Positions 28,134 to 38,251 are shown, counted from the first letter of the stretch. The stretch is DNA of 64,000 nt from Mannheimia haemolytica (GCF_004342115.1 NZ_SMAC01000009.1:1-64000), one strand, 5' to 3'. Program-made: numbers and translations. Notes: generated by a model not told the origin, from the sequence alone.

Positions 28134-29120
28134 TTACTGTGCTAACGCATCCACTTTTTTCAATAATTCATCGCCGTGTTTTTCCACGAAAGCTTTGCGG
28201 ATTTCCGCTTCAATCGCTGCTTTGAACGGGGCGTTATCCACTTGTTCGATCACTTCGATGCCTTGTTTGCGTAATTTTTCGATGATCTCTTTTTCGTTTT
28301 TCACGTTGAGATCACGTTGGAATTGACCGGCTTCTTTTGCGGCTTCAACCAATGCGGTTTGTAATTCAGGAGCTAAGCCGTCAAACTTCGCTTTGTTCAT
28401 CACCACGATTAACGGGGTGTAGCCGTGGTTGGTTAAACTTAAATGTTTTTGTACTTCAAACAGTTTTGCCGACCAGAAAATGCCGATTGGGTGTTCTTGG
28501 GCATCAACGGCACGGGTTTCGAGTGCGGTGTAAAGCTCAGAAAGTGGCATTGGCACCGGGTTGCCGCCTAGTAAGGTGAAGGCTTGAATGTACATCGGGT
28601 TTTGGTTGGTGCGGACTTTTAAGCCTTTGATGTCTTCCGGCTTGGTCACAGGGTGTTTTGAGTTGGAGAAAGCACGGAAGCCAACGTCCCAGAAGGCTAA
28701 GCCTTTTAAGCCTTGGGCTTCTAAATCTTTTAATAAGCCTTGACCAACTTCGCCGTCTAATACTTTGTAAACGTGTTCACGATCTTTGAAAATAAACGGA
28801 ATATCAATCACATTTAGTTTTGGCTCTAAGCCGGTAAAGTTTGGCGAGCCGGACATTTCAATGTCGATAGTACCGCCACGCACGCCGCTGATCATCGTTT
28901 GAGCATTACCTAAGGTGCTGTCCGGAAACAGTTTTAATTTAATTTCACCTTTGGTTTTTGCTGCCAATAATTCATCGAATTTTTTGGCGGCGATGTGTTG
29001 GGTATCGGAACGTGGGGCTTCATAACCAAAACGCAGTGAGGTTTCTGCCATTGCAGAGCCGCTCATTACCGCAACGCCTGCCACTAAGGCAACTAAGGTT
29101 TTTAAATTAAATAATTTCAT
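28134..29120 (-). CDS. yiaO: TRAP transporter DctP-type receptor, 2,3-diketo-L-gulonate type (YiaO)
   Basis: A 328-residue TRAP substrate receptor. The signal peptide ends SGSAMA. It carries GGTIDIEMSGSPN, GLKVRTNQNPMYIQ with the ligand-binding Arg, and ALETRAVDAQEHPIG. The neighbours yiaN, yiaM, yiaL and yiaK point to 2,3-diketo-L-gulonate or a related sugar acid. It is followed by a near copy of itself. An uptake-signal hairpin between it and yiaN could limit read-through, though binding-protein genes usually need high expression and may have their own promoter. Confidence 0.9.
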   Translation of the reverse strand: MKLFNLKTLVALVAGVAVMSGSAMAETSLRFGYEAPRSDTQHIAAKKFDELLAAKTKGEIKLKLFPDSTLGNAQTMISGVRGGTIDIEMSGSPNFTGLEPKLNVIDIPFIFKDREHVYKVLDGEVGQGLLKDLEAQGLKGLAFWDVGFRAFSNSKHPVTKPEDIKGLKVRTNQNPMYIQAFTLLGGNPVPMPLSELYTALETRAVDAQEHPIGIFWSAKLFEVQKHLSLTNHGYTPLIVVMNKAKFDGLAPELQTALVEAAKEAGQFQRDLNVKNEKEIIEKLRKQGIEVIEQVDNAPFKAAIEAEIRKAFVEKHGDELLKKVDALAQ

Positions 29121-29149
29121 AGGGTTCTCCTGTGATTAAAAATTGAGTT

Positions 29150-29208
29150 GCAAGCGGTCTGTTTTGCCAAAAAAATTTGTAAATTTTTGCGTCAATTCGA
29201 CCGCTTGT
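29150..29208. terminator. Uptake-signal inverted pair between yiaN and yiaO
   Basis: GCAAGCGGTC and GACCGCTTGT face each other across a T- and A-rich loop of about 40 bases, within a run of genes on the minus strand. Confidence 0.5.
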
Positions 29209-29222
29209 TTCGGTTCAAACCA

Positions 29223-30500
29223 TTACTGCATCCAGCTTAACGGCACTAACACCAGTGACGGGAAGAACACGAACAACAGTAGTAAACAAATCATCATTAC
29301 GAGGTAAGGCATTACGCCCTTAGCCGCTTGGTCGAACGGCAGTTTCGACACGCCGGTAATCACGTTTAGCACGTTGCCGACCGGTGGTGTAATCAAGCCG
29401 ATGGAGGTGTTAAGAATAAACAGCACACCGAAGTAAACCGGGTCAATGCCTGCCTCTTCCACCAACGGCATTAATACCGGCGTTAAAATAAGCACGGTTG
29501 GGGTTAAGTCCATCACCATTCCGATAATAAACACCGCTAACATAATCACCAATAAGAGTGTGGTCGGGCTTTCAATTAACGGCTCTAACAGCTCGGTGAG
29601 CATCATCGGTAATTCCGCTACGGTAATCAGCCAGCCGGTCACATTTGCCGCTGCCACTAAGAACATCACTACTGCCGTGGTTTTCGCTGCCGCCAACACT
29701 ACCTTGTATAAATCTTTGAACTTCATTTCACGGTAAACAAACAGTGAAACAATCAAGGCATAGAAAGTTGCGACCGCACCCGCTTCGGTTGGGGTGAACA
29801 TTCCCGAGCGGAAACCACCGATAATAATGACAGGCAACAATAACGCCCAAATACTGTTTTTAAATGAAATGCAAAGTTCTTCTTTGGTCGCTTTGGAGAA
29901 GGTCATTAAATCCAAACGTTTTGCCTGCCACCACCAAAGGGCAGCCAAGCAGATCCCCATCATAATGCCCGGGAAAATACCGGCTAAGAACAGTTTGGTA
30001 ATGGACACGCCACTAGCCACACCAAATACGATAAACGGAATGCTTGGCGGAATGATTGGGGCGATAATCCCTGCCGTACCGATTAAACCGGCAGAGCGGT
30101 CAATCGGATAACCGGTGGTTTTCATCATCGGCAGTAGCATTGCGGCTACCGCTGCGGTATCCGCCACCGCCGAACCGGAAAGGCTTGCCATAATCATCGC
30201 CGCTAAAATTGCCACAAAACCTAAACCGCCCCGTTTATGACCGACTAATTTCATCGGCAGGTCGATAATCCGTTTGGAGAGACCGCCCTCGTTCATAATT
30301 TCACCGGCAAGAATGAAGAACGGAATTGCCATTAGCGAGAAACTGTCTGCACCGCTCACAATTTGTTGAGCCAAAATTTGGGCATCGAACAGATCTAAAT
30401 GCAACATTAACGCCACACCGCAGACCAACAGGGCGAAAGCTACTGGAATGCCCAATAAAATCGAGCCAAGCAAGACGGAAAGAAAAATTACCACAGTCAT
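29223..30500 (-). CDS. yiaN: TRAP transporter large permease (YiaN/DctM)
   Basis: A 425-residue membrane protein of the DctM family with about 12 segments. It contains the MASLSGSAVADTAAVAAMLLPMM and GIIAPIIPPSIPFIVFG motifs typical of the large subunit. It lies directly after yiaM with no gap, as in other yiaMN pairs. It transports the sugar acid captured by the YiaO receptor(s) using a sodium gradient. Confidence 0.93.
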   Translation of the reverse strand: MTVVIFLSVLLGSILLGIPVAFALLVCGVALMLHLDLFDAQILAQQIVSGADSFSLMAIPFFILAGEIMNEGGLSKRIIDLPMKLVGHKRGGLGFVAILAAMIMASLSGSAVADTAAVAAMLLPMMKTTGYPIDRSAGLIGTAGIIAPIIPPSIPFIVFGVASGVSITKLFLAGIFPGIMMGICLAALWWWQAKRLDLMTFSKATKEELCISFKNSIWALLLPVIIIGGFRSGMFTPTEAGAVATFYALIVSLFVYREMKFKDLYKVVLAAAKTTAVVMFLVAAANVTGWLITVAELPMMLTELLEPLIESPTTLLLVIMLAVFIIGMVMDLTPTVLILTPVLMPLVEEAGIDPVYFGVLFILNTSIGLITPPVGNVLNVITGVSKLPFDQAAKGVMPYLVMMICLLLLFVFFPSLVLVPLSWMQ

Positions 30501-30980
30501 CTATTTTTCTCCTTTTGCAATCACGCCAACCGTTGCCACAATGCGGGCAATAATTAATAAACCGATTAATACCCCTGCCACTGTGCTGGCAAGGAAAGTG
30601 ATGCCTTGCGGTAAGCCTGAAATCGGGGCAAAGTTATTCAGGTTGAGGTTAAATTGAATCCAGCTACCGTCCACAATTAAGTAGCAACAGAACAACATCG
30701 CTAAATCTGTGACTACGCTTAAGATATTACGAGCCGTTGGCGATAATTTATCGGTCAGCATTGTGACTTTAACGTGTTGATTTTCGCTAAATGCCAACAC
30801 CGCCCCTAAAAACGCCAACCAAACAAACATATAGCGAGACACCTCTTCGGTCACGCTAATGCTGCTGTTAAAACCGTAACGTAGTACCACATTGACGAAA
30901 ACCAAAATCGACATTGCGGATAAAATCACCACCACCAAGATTTCTAACAGTTTTCCGACTAATTGAGCTAAGGCTTTCAT
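30501..30980 (-). CDS. yiaM: TRAP transporter small permease (YiaM/DctQ)
   Basis: A 159-residue four-helix membrane protein of the DctQ family, with SVTEEVSRYMFVWLAFLGA as the characteristic conserved stretch. The start overlaps the end of the YiaL gene by four bases and its stop abuts yiaN. The genes are therefore translationally coupled. Confidence 0.9.
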   Translation of the reverse strand: MKALAQLVGKLLEILVVVILSAMSILVFVNVVLRYGFNSSISVTEEVSRYMFVWLAFLGAVLAFSENQHVKVTMLTDKLSPTARNILSVVTDLAMLFCCYLIVDGSWIQFNLNLNNFAPISGLPQGITFLASTVAGVLIGLLIIARIVATVGVIAKGEK

Positions 30981-31450
30981 CGTTGCTCCTCAATTTCGCT
31001 CATCGCAATTTTTACCACCACTTTGCGAATGGTTTCCGTGTCGTCAAAAATTGCCGTTCTGTGGCAATCTTCGGGGAAAAACACCGCAAAATTGCCTTCA
31101 ACGCAGCGAAATTCATTTTCGTTGGCAACGGATTGATAATATTGAATATCCCGCTCAGGGTTGTATTCCATCGCAATCGGATTGGTGCCGGTATCCACCG
31201 CCGCAGCCATTATCTCTTTGCCTCGGTGTAGATACTGCACATCGAGGTAATTGCGATGCACTTCCGGCTGAAATTCGTGTTTCGATTTGGTGTTCAAATC
31301 CAACACCTGCACATAAATTTGTCTGCCTTTGAGTTCGTAAACCCCTGCTTCCATCGCATCAAAATCGGTATTTTTCAGATAGTTCAACGCAATTTGGATC
31401 GCCGGCGGGTATCGATTCGCTTTAACTTGTGAAATATGACCAAAAAACAT
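30977..31450 (-). CDS. yiaL: YhcH/YjgK/YiaL family cupin protein
   Basis: A 157-residue DUF386 protein with a single cupin-like beta barrel. Candidate metal ligands are in PEVHRNYLDVQYLHRGKE and FFPEDCHRTAIF. Relatives occur in sugar-acid and sialate clusters and some act as epimerases or mutarotases; the exact role is uncertain. GGAGGT precedes the ATG. It is placed between yiaK and yiaM, as in E. coli. Confidence 0.88.
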   Translation of the reverse strand: MFFGHISQVKANRYPPAIQIALNYLKNTDFDAMEAGVYELKGRQIYVQVLDLNTKSKHEFQPEVHRNYLDVQYLHRGKEIMAAAVDTGTNPIAMEYNPERDIQYYQSVANENEFRCVEGNFAVFFPEDCHRTAIFDDTETIRKVVVKIAMSEIEEQR

Positions 31451-31493
31451 TCATACCTCCGTTTTGTAAAATTCTGCGGAAAAATGACCGCTT

Positions 31494-31560
31494 GTAGGGT
31501 GGGCGTAAGCCCACGTCATCTTATGATTGTGTCTAATGCGTGGGCTTACGCCCACCCTAC
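31494..31560. repeat. Palindromic repeat pair (GTAGGG-type) between yiaK and yiaL
   Basis: The 22-base arm at 31494-31515 (GTAGGGTGGGCGTAAGCCCA, then CG) is matched perfectly by its complement at 31539-31560, with a 23-base loop. Each arm also contains its own hairpin GGGCGTAAGCCC. The left arm shares its first two bases with an uptake signal (31487-31495). On the right, CGGTCAATTTGCAA looks like the remainder of the partner uptake signal, as if the repeat had inserted into a signal pair. Confidence 0.75.
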
Positions 31561-31574
31561 CGGTCAATTTGCAA

Positions 31575-32579
31575 TTACAACGCCTGTAATTTCGCCCAAA
31601 CAGTGTCATCCACCGGAATGCCGTTGGCTTTGTTATCGGCTAGAATTTGGGTGAACTCGTGGCCCGGTAAACGTACTGCCACATCAGGGTCGGCACGTTC
31701 TGCGGTTTTCACATATTCCATAATACGGTTGAGTTTTTCGTCTTTGGTTTTGCCGTCAATTAAGCGATCCACTTCAATAGCGATATAAACTTGCGACACG
31801 CAATATTCATCGTCTTTATCTTCGGTGACTGCCGCAGTGGATTCACCGTTAGAGAGCAAGGTGGCGATCATATCTAACACAATCGATAAGCCCGAACCTT
31901 TCCAGAAGCCCATCGGCATTAGACGGCGGTTTTTCTCGACCGTTGCCGGATCACGGGTTGGGTTGCCGTCATCATCAAAACCAGCATCGACAAAGGTTTG
32001 ACGACCAGCAAGGCGATGCACTTCCAACATTCCGTATGAGTACATTGAGCAAGACATATCCACCATCGTGATTGGGTTAGTCGGCACCGCAATGATTAAC
32101 GGGTTCGTCCCGATACGGCACTCTTTCGCCCCCCAAGGCGGCATTACCGCAAGGGCGTTCGTCCAGCAGATCCCGATATAGCCTTTCTCTGCCGCCTGCC
32201 ATCCGTAAGAACCGCCACGCATCCAGTGGTTTGCATTACGTAACGCCACTACGCCGATGCCGTTTTCAGATGCAAGCTCCATTGCTCTGTCCATCATTTT
32301 TTTTGCGGTTAAGTTACCGATGGCTTGGTGAGCGTCCCACTGCTCAATCGCCCCCAGTGAAAGCACTTTAGTCGGCACGGCTTCCGGCACAATATCACCG
32401 TTCTCTAACTGCTGAATAAAGCGTGGGAAACGGTTTACCCCGTGTGAATAAGCACCCGCTTGAGTGGTGTCGGCAAACACAGTGGCACACTCTTCGGCAA
32501 TCTCTTCACGCACATTGCGAGCCAACAGAACACGTTTAAATTGAGCTTTTAATTCTTCATAGGAAACTCGAATAGTCAT
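31575..32579 (-). CDS. yiaK: 2,3-diketo-L-gulonate reductase YiaK
   Basis: A 334-residue NAD(P)H-dependent oxidoreductase of the malate/L-lactate/ureidoglycolate dehydrogenase-like family. It reduces 2,3-diketo-L-gulonate to 3-keto-L-gulonate. The catalytic His lies in [14 protein letters not shown], the cofactor region includes [15 protein letters not shown], and [16 protein letters not shown] is conserved. First gene of the yiaKLMNO run. A predicted CRP site lies about 130 bases upstream. The later pathway enzymes (decarboxylase and epimerases, UlaD/E/F type) are not in the window. Confidence 0.93.
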   Translation of the reverse strand: MTIRVSYEELKAQFKRVLLARNVREEIAEECATVFADTTQAGAYSHGVNRFPRFIQQLENGDIVPEAVPTKVLSLGAIEQWDAHQAIGNLTAKKMMDRAMELASENGIGVVALRNANHWMRGGSYGWQAAEKGYIGICWTNALAVMPPWGAKECRIGTNPLIIAVPTNPITMVDMSCSMYSYGMLEVHRLAGRQTFVDAGFDDDGNPTRDPATVEKNRRLMPMGFWKGSGLSIVLDMIATLLSNGESTAAVTEDKDDEYCVSQVYIAIEVDRLIDGKTKDEKLNRIMEYVKTAERADPDVAVRLPGHEFTQILADNKANGIPVDDTVWAKLQAL

Positions 32580-32709
32580 CTTGAATACCTCAATATTTCA
32601 AATAGTAAAATCACGTTTTATAAGTTACTCTTAAGACAAATTAAAGTCAATTAAAGGAAAAATATAAAAAACATTTTAAATCAATATGTTATAAAAAATT
32701 TTGTAAATT

Positions 32710-32725
32710 TGAGAGGTAGATCACA
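32710..32725. promoter_or_regulatory. Predicted CRP site upstream of yiaK
   Basis: Read on the minus strand as TGTGATCTACCTCTCA, this matches TGTGA-N6-TCACA with one mismatch. It is upstream of yiaK and just before the uptake-signal hairpin that adjoins the araA remnant. Confidence 0.6.
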
Positions 32726-32733
32726 CTTTAGAA

Positions 32734-33567
32734 ATGGCAACAAGCGGTCATTTTTTTGCAAAATCTGACCGCTTGTATAATGTTGAGGATAGCTTGCAAG
32801 AAAATGGTTCAGCAAGAGAATCTCTCGCATATTCTGCTCGTATTGAAATCGGCTTAAAAACATTCTTAGATAATGGTGGATTTAAAGCTTTTACTGATAA
32901 TTTCCAAAATCTAAATGGGATTAAACAATTACCGGGCTTGGCTGTTCAGCGTTTAATGGAACAAGGCTACGGATTTGGTGGTGAAGGAGGTTGGAAAACC
33001 GCAGCTCTTGTGCGTGAAGTGAAAGTGATGGGTTATGGCTTACCAAACGGTTCTTCCTTTATGGAAGACTACACCTATGATTTAGATGAACAAAACCAAG
33101 TGGTATTGGGGGCTCATATGCTTGAAGTTTGTTCGTCTATTGCCAAAGAGAAATCAACATTAGCCATTCGACCGCTAGGTATTGGCGGTAAGGCAGATCC
33201 TGTTCGCTTAATTTTCAGTAGTAAGGCGGGAAAAGCAGTGAATGCAACCGTTGTAGATATGGGAGACCGTTTTAGAATGGTTGTTGCGGATTTAGACGCT
33301 ATCGCCTCACCAAATCCAATGCCAAATTTACCAGTTGGGCATGCTTTTTGGAAGCTTCAACCAAATTTTGATGTAGGTACTCAAGCATGGATTCTAGCCG
33401 GCGGTGCTCATCATAGTGTATTTAGTTTAGATATTGATGCCGATATGCTACGAATGTTCGCTGAATATTTTGGTATTGAGTTTATCCATATCAACCAAAA
33501 TACCGAGCTACCACAACTCAAAAATGAATTACGCTGGAATGATTTAGCATATAAATTTACTAAATAA
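32734..33567 (+). pseudogene. araA: L-arabinose isomerase AraA, C-terminal remnant
   Basis: From about 32815 on, the translation matches the second half of AraA: ARIEIGLKTFL, KQLPGLAVQRLMEQGYGFGGE, GLPNGSSFMEDYTYD, PLGIGGKADPVRLIFS and WILAGGAHHSVFS. The catalytic and metal ligands of this half (Glu in FGGEGGW, His near VLGAHMLE, His in GGAHHS) are kept. The first 230 or so residues of about 500 are missing, including the remaining active-site residues. The frame stays open through an uptake-signal hairpin at 32740-32776, but that part is not AraA. No full-length product is possible and no ara genes adjoin it. Confidence 0.88.
32740..32776. other. Uptake-signal inverted pair at the araA remnant junction
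   Basis: ACAAGCGGTCA at 32740 and TGACCGCTTGT ending 32776 form a hairpin with a short loop. It sits at the junction where AraA homology is lost. It may be an old terminator of a deleted gene. Confidence 0.55.
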
Positions 33568-33579
33568 TCCTCTACAAAC

Positions 33580-33626
33580 ACAAGCGGTCAGAATTTGTAA
33601 AAAATTTGCAAAATCTGACCGCTTGT
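33580..33626. terminator. Uptake-signal inverted pair, araA remnant/carB convergent
   Basis: ACAAGCGGTCAGA at 33580 and TCTGACCGCTTGT ending 33626, a 13-base stem. It lies between the convergent remnant and carB. Confidence 0.65.
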
Positions 33627-33641
33627 CATTTTAGCTTTATT

Positions 33642-36600
33642 TTAGTTAGCCTTTTGTTCTAATTCCTGCACTGAATACACATCAAACTCATTGATATGTT
33701 TTACGCCGTAGGAGATAGCATCAGCACCTGCAAGGGTGGTGTAAATAGGCACACGTTGTTGCAAGGCGGTACGGCGGATAGAGTGGCTGTCGGCAATCAC
33801 TTCAGGCTCTCCGCTGACGGTGTTGATTACCAACGCAATTTCGCCGTTTTTGATCGCATCGACAATATGCGGTCGCCCTTCACGAACTTTGTTTACCGTT
33901 TGGACTGCAATTCCGTGTTGCCGTAGGAAGTTTGCAGTGCCGAAGGTAGCACATAAACCGTAGCCTTGTTCTTGGAAACGTTTGGCAATGTAAATTAAAG
34001 CAGGTTTATGCTCTTCAATAACCGACATAAACACTTTGCCGACTTTTGGAATTCGTTCACCGGCACCCAGTTGTGCTTTGAAGAACGCTTCAGCAAAGGT
34101 ATTACCTATGCCCATCACTTCGCCGGTAGAACGCATTTCAGGCCCGAGAATGGTATCCACACCCGGGAATTTGATGAATGGGAATACCGCTTCTTTAACG
34201 AAGAATTTGCTTGGGATAATTTCCTCTAATGCATTTAAGTCGGCAAGGGTTTCACCAGCCATCACGCGAGCAGCGATTTTTGCCAGTGGGCGACCGGTAG
34301 CTTTGCTGACAAACGGTACAGTACGGCTGGCTCGAGGGTTAACTTCCAACACATAAACGACCTCATTTTGTACTGCAAATTGTACGTTCATCAAGCCTTT
34401 CACACCGAGAGCAAACGCCATTGCGTTGGTTTGTTTGCGAATTTCGTCCAAAACATGACCGCTTAACGAATAGGCAGGTAGTGAGCAGGCACTATCGCCA
34501 CTGTGAATACCGGCTTGCTCAACGTGTTGCATAATGCCGCCAATGAGTACATTTTCGCCGTCACAAATGCAATCCACATCAACTTCAATCGCATTATTGA
34601 GGAAGTGGTCGAGTAAAATCGGGCTGTCGTTGGAAACCGATACCGCTTCACGCATATAGCGGTTTAGCTCTTCATCGTTATACACAATTTGCATTGCCCG
34701 ACCACCTAGCACATAAGATGGGCGAACCACCAGCGGATAGCCTACTTCATTTGCCAATGCCACCGCTTCCAACGCATTACGGGCGGTGCGATTTGCCGGC
34801 TGTTTTAAACCGAGAGTGTTTAGAATTTGTTGGAAACGTTCACGGTCTTCGGCGGCATCAATGCTGTCGGCGGAAGTCCCGATAATGTTTACACCGGCAT
34901 CAGATAAGGCATTCGCTAATTTCAGTGGTGTTTGACCGCCGTAATGCACAATCACGCCCCACGGGTTTTCTACACGCACAATTTCCAGTACATCTTCTAA
35001 TGTTAGCGGCTCGAAATAGAGGCGGTCGGAGGTGTCGAAATCGGTGGAAACGGTTTCAGGGTTGCAGTTCACCATAATGGTTTCATAACCTGCCTCACGC
35101 AGAGCAAGCGAGGCGTGAACGCAGCAGTAGTCAAATTCAATCCCCTGCCCGATACGGTTTGGTCCGCCGCCTAAAATCATCACTTTTTTGCGATCAGACG
35201 GTTTGGCTTCACACTCTTCCTCGTAAGTAGAATAGAGGTAAGCCGTATCTGAGGCAAACTCGGCTGCACAGGTATCTACCCGTTTATACACCGGTAGAAT
35301 AGCGTAAGTATGGCGGTAATCCCGCACCATTTTTTCGCTGACTTTGGTAAGCTGTGCGATACGTTTGTCTGAGAAGCCTTTGCGTTTTAAGCGGCGGATT
35401 TCGTTAGCATCTAGATCGCTAAACTGTTTTTTCTCTAAAGCTAATTCTTCAAGTACTAAGTCTTGAATTTGCACCAAGAACCACGGGTCGATTTTAGAAT
35501 AGTGGTGAACTTCTTCCAATGAAAAGCCTGCTCCAAAGGCATCGGCAACATACAAAATACGGTTTGGTCCGGGGTTGGCAAGTTCACGGCGGATTTTTTC
35601 AGGCTCTTCGGAAAGCAAGTTAAAGCCGCAAATGCCGGTTTCCAAGCCTCGCAAGGCTTTTTGTAAACTCTCTTGGAAGGTTCTTCCCATTGCCATTACT
35701 TCGCCTACCGATTTCATTTGAGTGGTTAATCGGTCGTCTGCATTGGCAAATTTTTCAAAGGCGAAGCGTGGAATTTTGGTCACAACATAATCTAAAGTCG
35801 GCTCGAATGAAGCCGGAATCAGCCCTCCGGTGATGTCGTTACGCAATTCGTTGAGTGTGTAGCCTACAGCCAATTTCGCCGCAACTTTGGCAATCGGGAA
35901 GCCGGTGGCTTTAGATGCGAGTGCAGAAGAACGGCTCACACGAGGGTTCATTTCAATGACGATCATCTCGCCGTTTGCAGGGTTAATCGCAAATTGCACA
36001 TTTGAACCGCCGGTGTCCACGCCGATCTCACGCAATACCGCCAGCGAAGCGTTACGCATAATTTGATACTCTTTATCGGTTAGCGTTTGTGCCGGAGCAA
36101 CGGTAATGGAGTCGCCGGTGTGTACACCCATCGGGTCGAAGTTTTCAATCGAGCAGACGATAATGCAGTTATCGGCACGGTCACGCACAACTTCCATTTC
36201 ATACTCTTTCCAGCCTAGTACGGATTGTTCAATCAGTAATTCGTGAGTAGGCGAGGCTTCAAAACCACGTTCGCAGATGGCGATAAATTCATCTCGATTA
36301 TAAGCAATACCACCGCCGGAGCCTCCCATCGTGAAAGAGGGGCGAATCAGGGTTGGAAAGCCAACCTGCTCTTGTGCTGCTAAGGCCTCTTCAAAACTGT
36401 GGCAAACGAATGATTTTGGCGTATTCAAGCCGATTTTAGTCATTGCTTCTTTAAAACGACCACGATCTTCGGCTTTATCAATCGCGTCTTCGGTAGCTCC
36501 GATCAGCTCTACATTATATTTTTTCAGCACACCGTTTTTCGAAAGATCTAAGGCACAGTTCAACGCTGTCTGCCCGCCCATAGTCGGTAAAATGGCATCA

Positions 36601-36848
36601 GGGCGTTCTTTTTCAATGATTTTTTCAACCGTTTTCCATTCAATCGGCTCAATGTAAGTCACATCTGCCATATTCGGGTCGGTCATAATGGTTGCAGGGT
36701 TGGAGTTCACCAACACCACTTTATACCCTTCTTCACGCAACGCTTTGCACGCTTGGGCTCCGGAGTAGTCAAATTCACACGCTTGACCGATCACAATCGG
36801 ACCGGCACCGATAATTAGGATAGTGTTTATGTCTGTTCTTTTTGGCAT
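33642..36848 (-). CDS. carB: Carbamoyl phosphate synthase large subunit
   Basis: A 1068-residue protein with two homologous ATP-grasp halves, the oligomerisation region and a C-terminal allosteric MGS-like domain. The opening is [22 protein letters not shown], and the second half begins at [23 protein letters not shown] near residue 560. It makes carbamoyl phosphate for arginine and pyrimidine synthesis using ammonia from CarA. Length is normal. It follows carA after 102 bases holding an uptake-signal hairpin. Confidence 0.97.
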   Translation of the reverse strand: MPKRTDINTILIIGAGPIVIGQACEFDYSGAQACKALREEGYKVVLVNSNPATIMTDPNMADVTYIEPIEWKTVEKIIEKERPDAILPTMGGQTALNCALDLSKNGVLKKYNVELIGATEDAIDKAEDRGRFKEAMTKIGLNTPKSFVCHSFEEALAAQEQVGFPTLIRPSFTMGGSGGGIAYNRDEFIAICERGFEASPTHELLIEQSVLGWKEYEMEVVRDRADNCIIVCSIENFDPMGVHTGDSITVAPAQTLTDKEYQIMRNASLAVLREIGVDTGGSNVQFAINPANGEMIVIEMNPRVSRSSALASKATGFPIAKVAAKLAVGYTLNELRNDITGGLIPASFEPTLDYVVTKIPRFAFEKFANADDRLTTQMKSVGEVMAMGRTFQESLQKALRGLETGICGFNLLSEEPEKIRRELANPGPNRILYVADAFGAGFSLEEVHHYSKIDPWFLVQIQDLVLEELALEKKQFSDLDANEIRRLKRKGFSDKRIAQLTKVSEKMVRDYRHTYAILPVYKRVDTCAAEFASDTAYLYSTYEEECEAKPSDRKKVMILGGGPNRIGQGIEFDYCCVHASLALREAGYETIMVNCNPETVSTDFDTSDRLYFEPLTLEDVLEIVRVENPWGVIVHYGGQTPLKLANALSDAGVNIIGTSADSIDAAEDRERFQQILNTLGLKQPANRTARNALEAVALANEVGYPLVVRPSYVLGGRAMQIVYNDEELNRYMREAVSVSNDSPILLDHFLNNAIEVDVDCICDGENVLIGGIMQHVEQAGIHSGDSACSLPAYSLSGHVLDEIRKQTNAMAFALGVKGLMNVQFAVQNEVVYVLEVNPRASRTVPFVSKATGRPLAKIAARVMAGETLADLNALEEIIPSKFFVKEAVFPFIKFPGVDTILGPEMRSTGEVMGIGNTFAEAFFKAQLGAGERIPKVGKVFMSVIEEHKPALIYIAKRFQEQGYGLCATFGTANFLRQHGIAVQTVNKVREGRPHIVDAIKNGEIALVINTVSGEPEVIADSHSIRRTALQQRVPIYTTLAGADAISYGVKHINEFDVYSVQELEQKAN

Positions 36849-36882
36849 TTTGGGCTCTCTTTTATCTCGTTTATTTCAGGCT

Positions 36883-36929
36883 ACAAGCGGTTATTTTTGG
36901 TAAGTTTTTTGCAAATTTCGACCGCTTGA
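36883..36929. terminator. Uptake-signal inverted pair between carA and carB
   Basis: ACAAGCGGT at 36883 with ACCGCTTGA ending 36929. As the two genes encode subunits of one enzyme, the hairpin is likely read through in part. Confidence 0.45.
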
Positions 36930-36930
36930 T

Positions 36931-36954
36931 GGACACACATAGGTACGTCCTTAC
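36931..36954. repeat. Degenerate short palindrome at the carA 3' end
   Basis: On the minus strand it reads GTAAGGAC-GTACCTATGTGT-GTCC, a worn form of the GTAGGG tag plus hairpin. It overlaps the carA stop codon and abuts the uptake signal at 36921-36929. Confidence 0.4.
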
Positions 36955-38084
36955 TTCACTTTTTTCATCTCACTGACAAATCGGTCAAATAAATAGGCAA
37001 CATCATTCGGCCCCGGGCTGGCTTCCGGGTGACCTTGGAACGAAAACGCCGGTCTATCAGTGAGTTCAATCCCCTGCACCGTGCCGTCAAACAGTGAGCG
37101 GTGAGTCACTCGCACATTAGATGGTAAGCTGGATTCATCTACTTCAAAACCGTGGTTTTGGCTGGTGATGAGCACTTTTGGGCTGTCTAAATCTTGTACC
37201 GGGTGATTAGCTCCGTGATGACCAAACACCATTTTTTTGGTTTTACCGCCTGCCGCTAAACCTAAAAGTTGATGCCCTAAGCAAATGCCGAAAATGGGTT
37301 TTTGCGTTTCCAATAATTTTCGGATTGCGGTAATGGCATAATCGCACGGCTCCGGGTCTCCCGGGCCGTTAGAAAGGAAAATACCGTCCGGATTTAACGC
37401 AAGCACAGCTTCAGCAGAGGTTTTTGCCGGCACAACGGTTAAGCGACAGCCTCGTTCGGCAAGCATTCGCAAAATGTTGTGTTTTACACCGTAATCATAG
37501 GCAACTACGTGGAACTCGGTTTGTTGTTGCGGTACATAACCTTTACCTAATTGCCATTCACCATCTGTCCATTTATATAATTCATTGCAGGTGACACTTT
37601 GAGCCAAATCTTTCCCAGCCATAGAACCGAAACTGTTGGCAAATGCCAAAGCGTTAGCAATATTCTCTTCTGTGGCATCGCCTACTAAAATACAACCGGC
37701 TTGTGCCCCTTTTTCGCGTAAAATTCGGGTTAAACGGCGGGTATCAATATCGGCAATAGCGACAATGTTTTGTTGAATGAGATAATCTGAAAGTGAGGAG
37801 GACGCACGGAAGTTGCTATGGAGAAGAGGAAGATCACGAATAATTAAGCCGGAGGCACAAACATTGGGGGATTCTTTATCTTCTAAATTAATGCCGGTAT
37901 TGCCAATGTGGGGGTAAGTCAGGGTGACTATTTGTTTAGTATAAGAAGGATCGGTAAGGATTTCTTGATAACCGGTCATCGCAGTGTTAAATACCACTTC
38001 ACCGATAGTGTGACCGTCAGCACCAATGGATTTGCCGGAAAAGACAGAACCGTCAGTGAGAACCAGAATTGCTGGTTTGAACAT
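36951..38084 (-). CDS. carA: Carbamoyl phosphate synthase small subunit
   Basis: A 377-residue glutaminase subunit. The C-terminal class I glutamine amidotransferase domain has the nucleophile Cys in [13 protein letters not shown] and the catalytic His-Glu in [12 protein letters not shown] use the ATG at 38084 (MFKPAILVL), which has AGGAG upstream; a further seven codons upstream are open but poorly supported. A PurR box and an ARG box lie upstream, in keeping with joint control by purines and arginine. Confidence 0.96.
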   Translation of the reverse strand: MFKPAILVLTDGSVFSGKSIGADGHTIGEVVFNTAMTGYQEILTDPSYTKQIVTLTYPHIGNTGINLEDKESPNVCASGLIIRDLPLLHSNFRASSSLSDYLIQQNIVAIADIDTRRLTRILREKGAQAGCILVGDATEENIANALAFANSFGSMAGKDLAQSVTCNELYKWTDGEWQLGKGYVPQQQTEFHVVAYDYGVKHNILRMLAERGCRLTVVPAKTSAEAVLALNPDGIFLSNGPGDPEPCDYAITAIRKLLETQKPIFGICLGHQLLGLAAGGKTKKMVFGHHGANHPVQDLDSPKVLITSQNHGFEVDESSLPSNVRVTHRSLFDGTVQGIELTDRPAFSFQGHPEASPGPNDVAYLFDRFVSEMKKVK

Positions 38085-38148
38085 TGTTTTACTCCTAATC
38101 ATCAAATTTTATCTGTGTAGCCTTAGAAGTAGGCGACTAAGTTTAATC

Positions 38149-38164
38149 AAGCAAACGTTTGCAT
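38149..38164. promoter_or_regulatory. PurR operator upstream of carA
   Basis: AAGCAAACGTTTGCAT is very close to the PurR consensus ACGCAAACGTTTGCGT. It is centred about 73 bases before the carA start. PurR control of carAB is known in E. coli. Confidence 0.75.
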
Positions 38165-38251
38165 TCAAGTAAAAATTAGTTATTTTGCCTATTTCTTTCT
38201 TCTTTTTTTATTTCATTTTCTACTCGGAAGTGAAAATATATGCAATTATTA

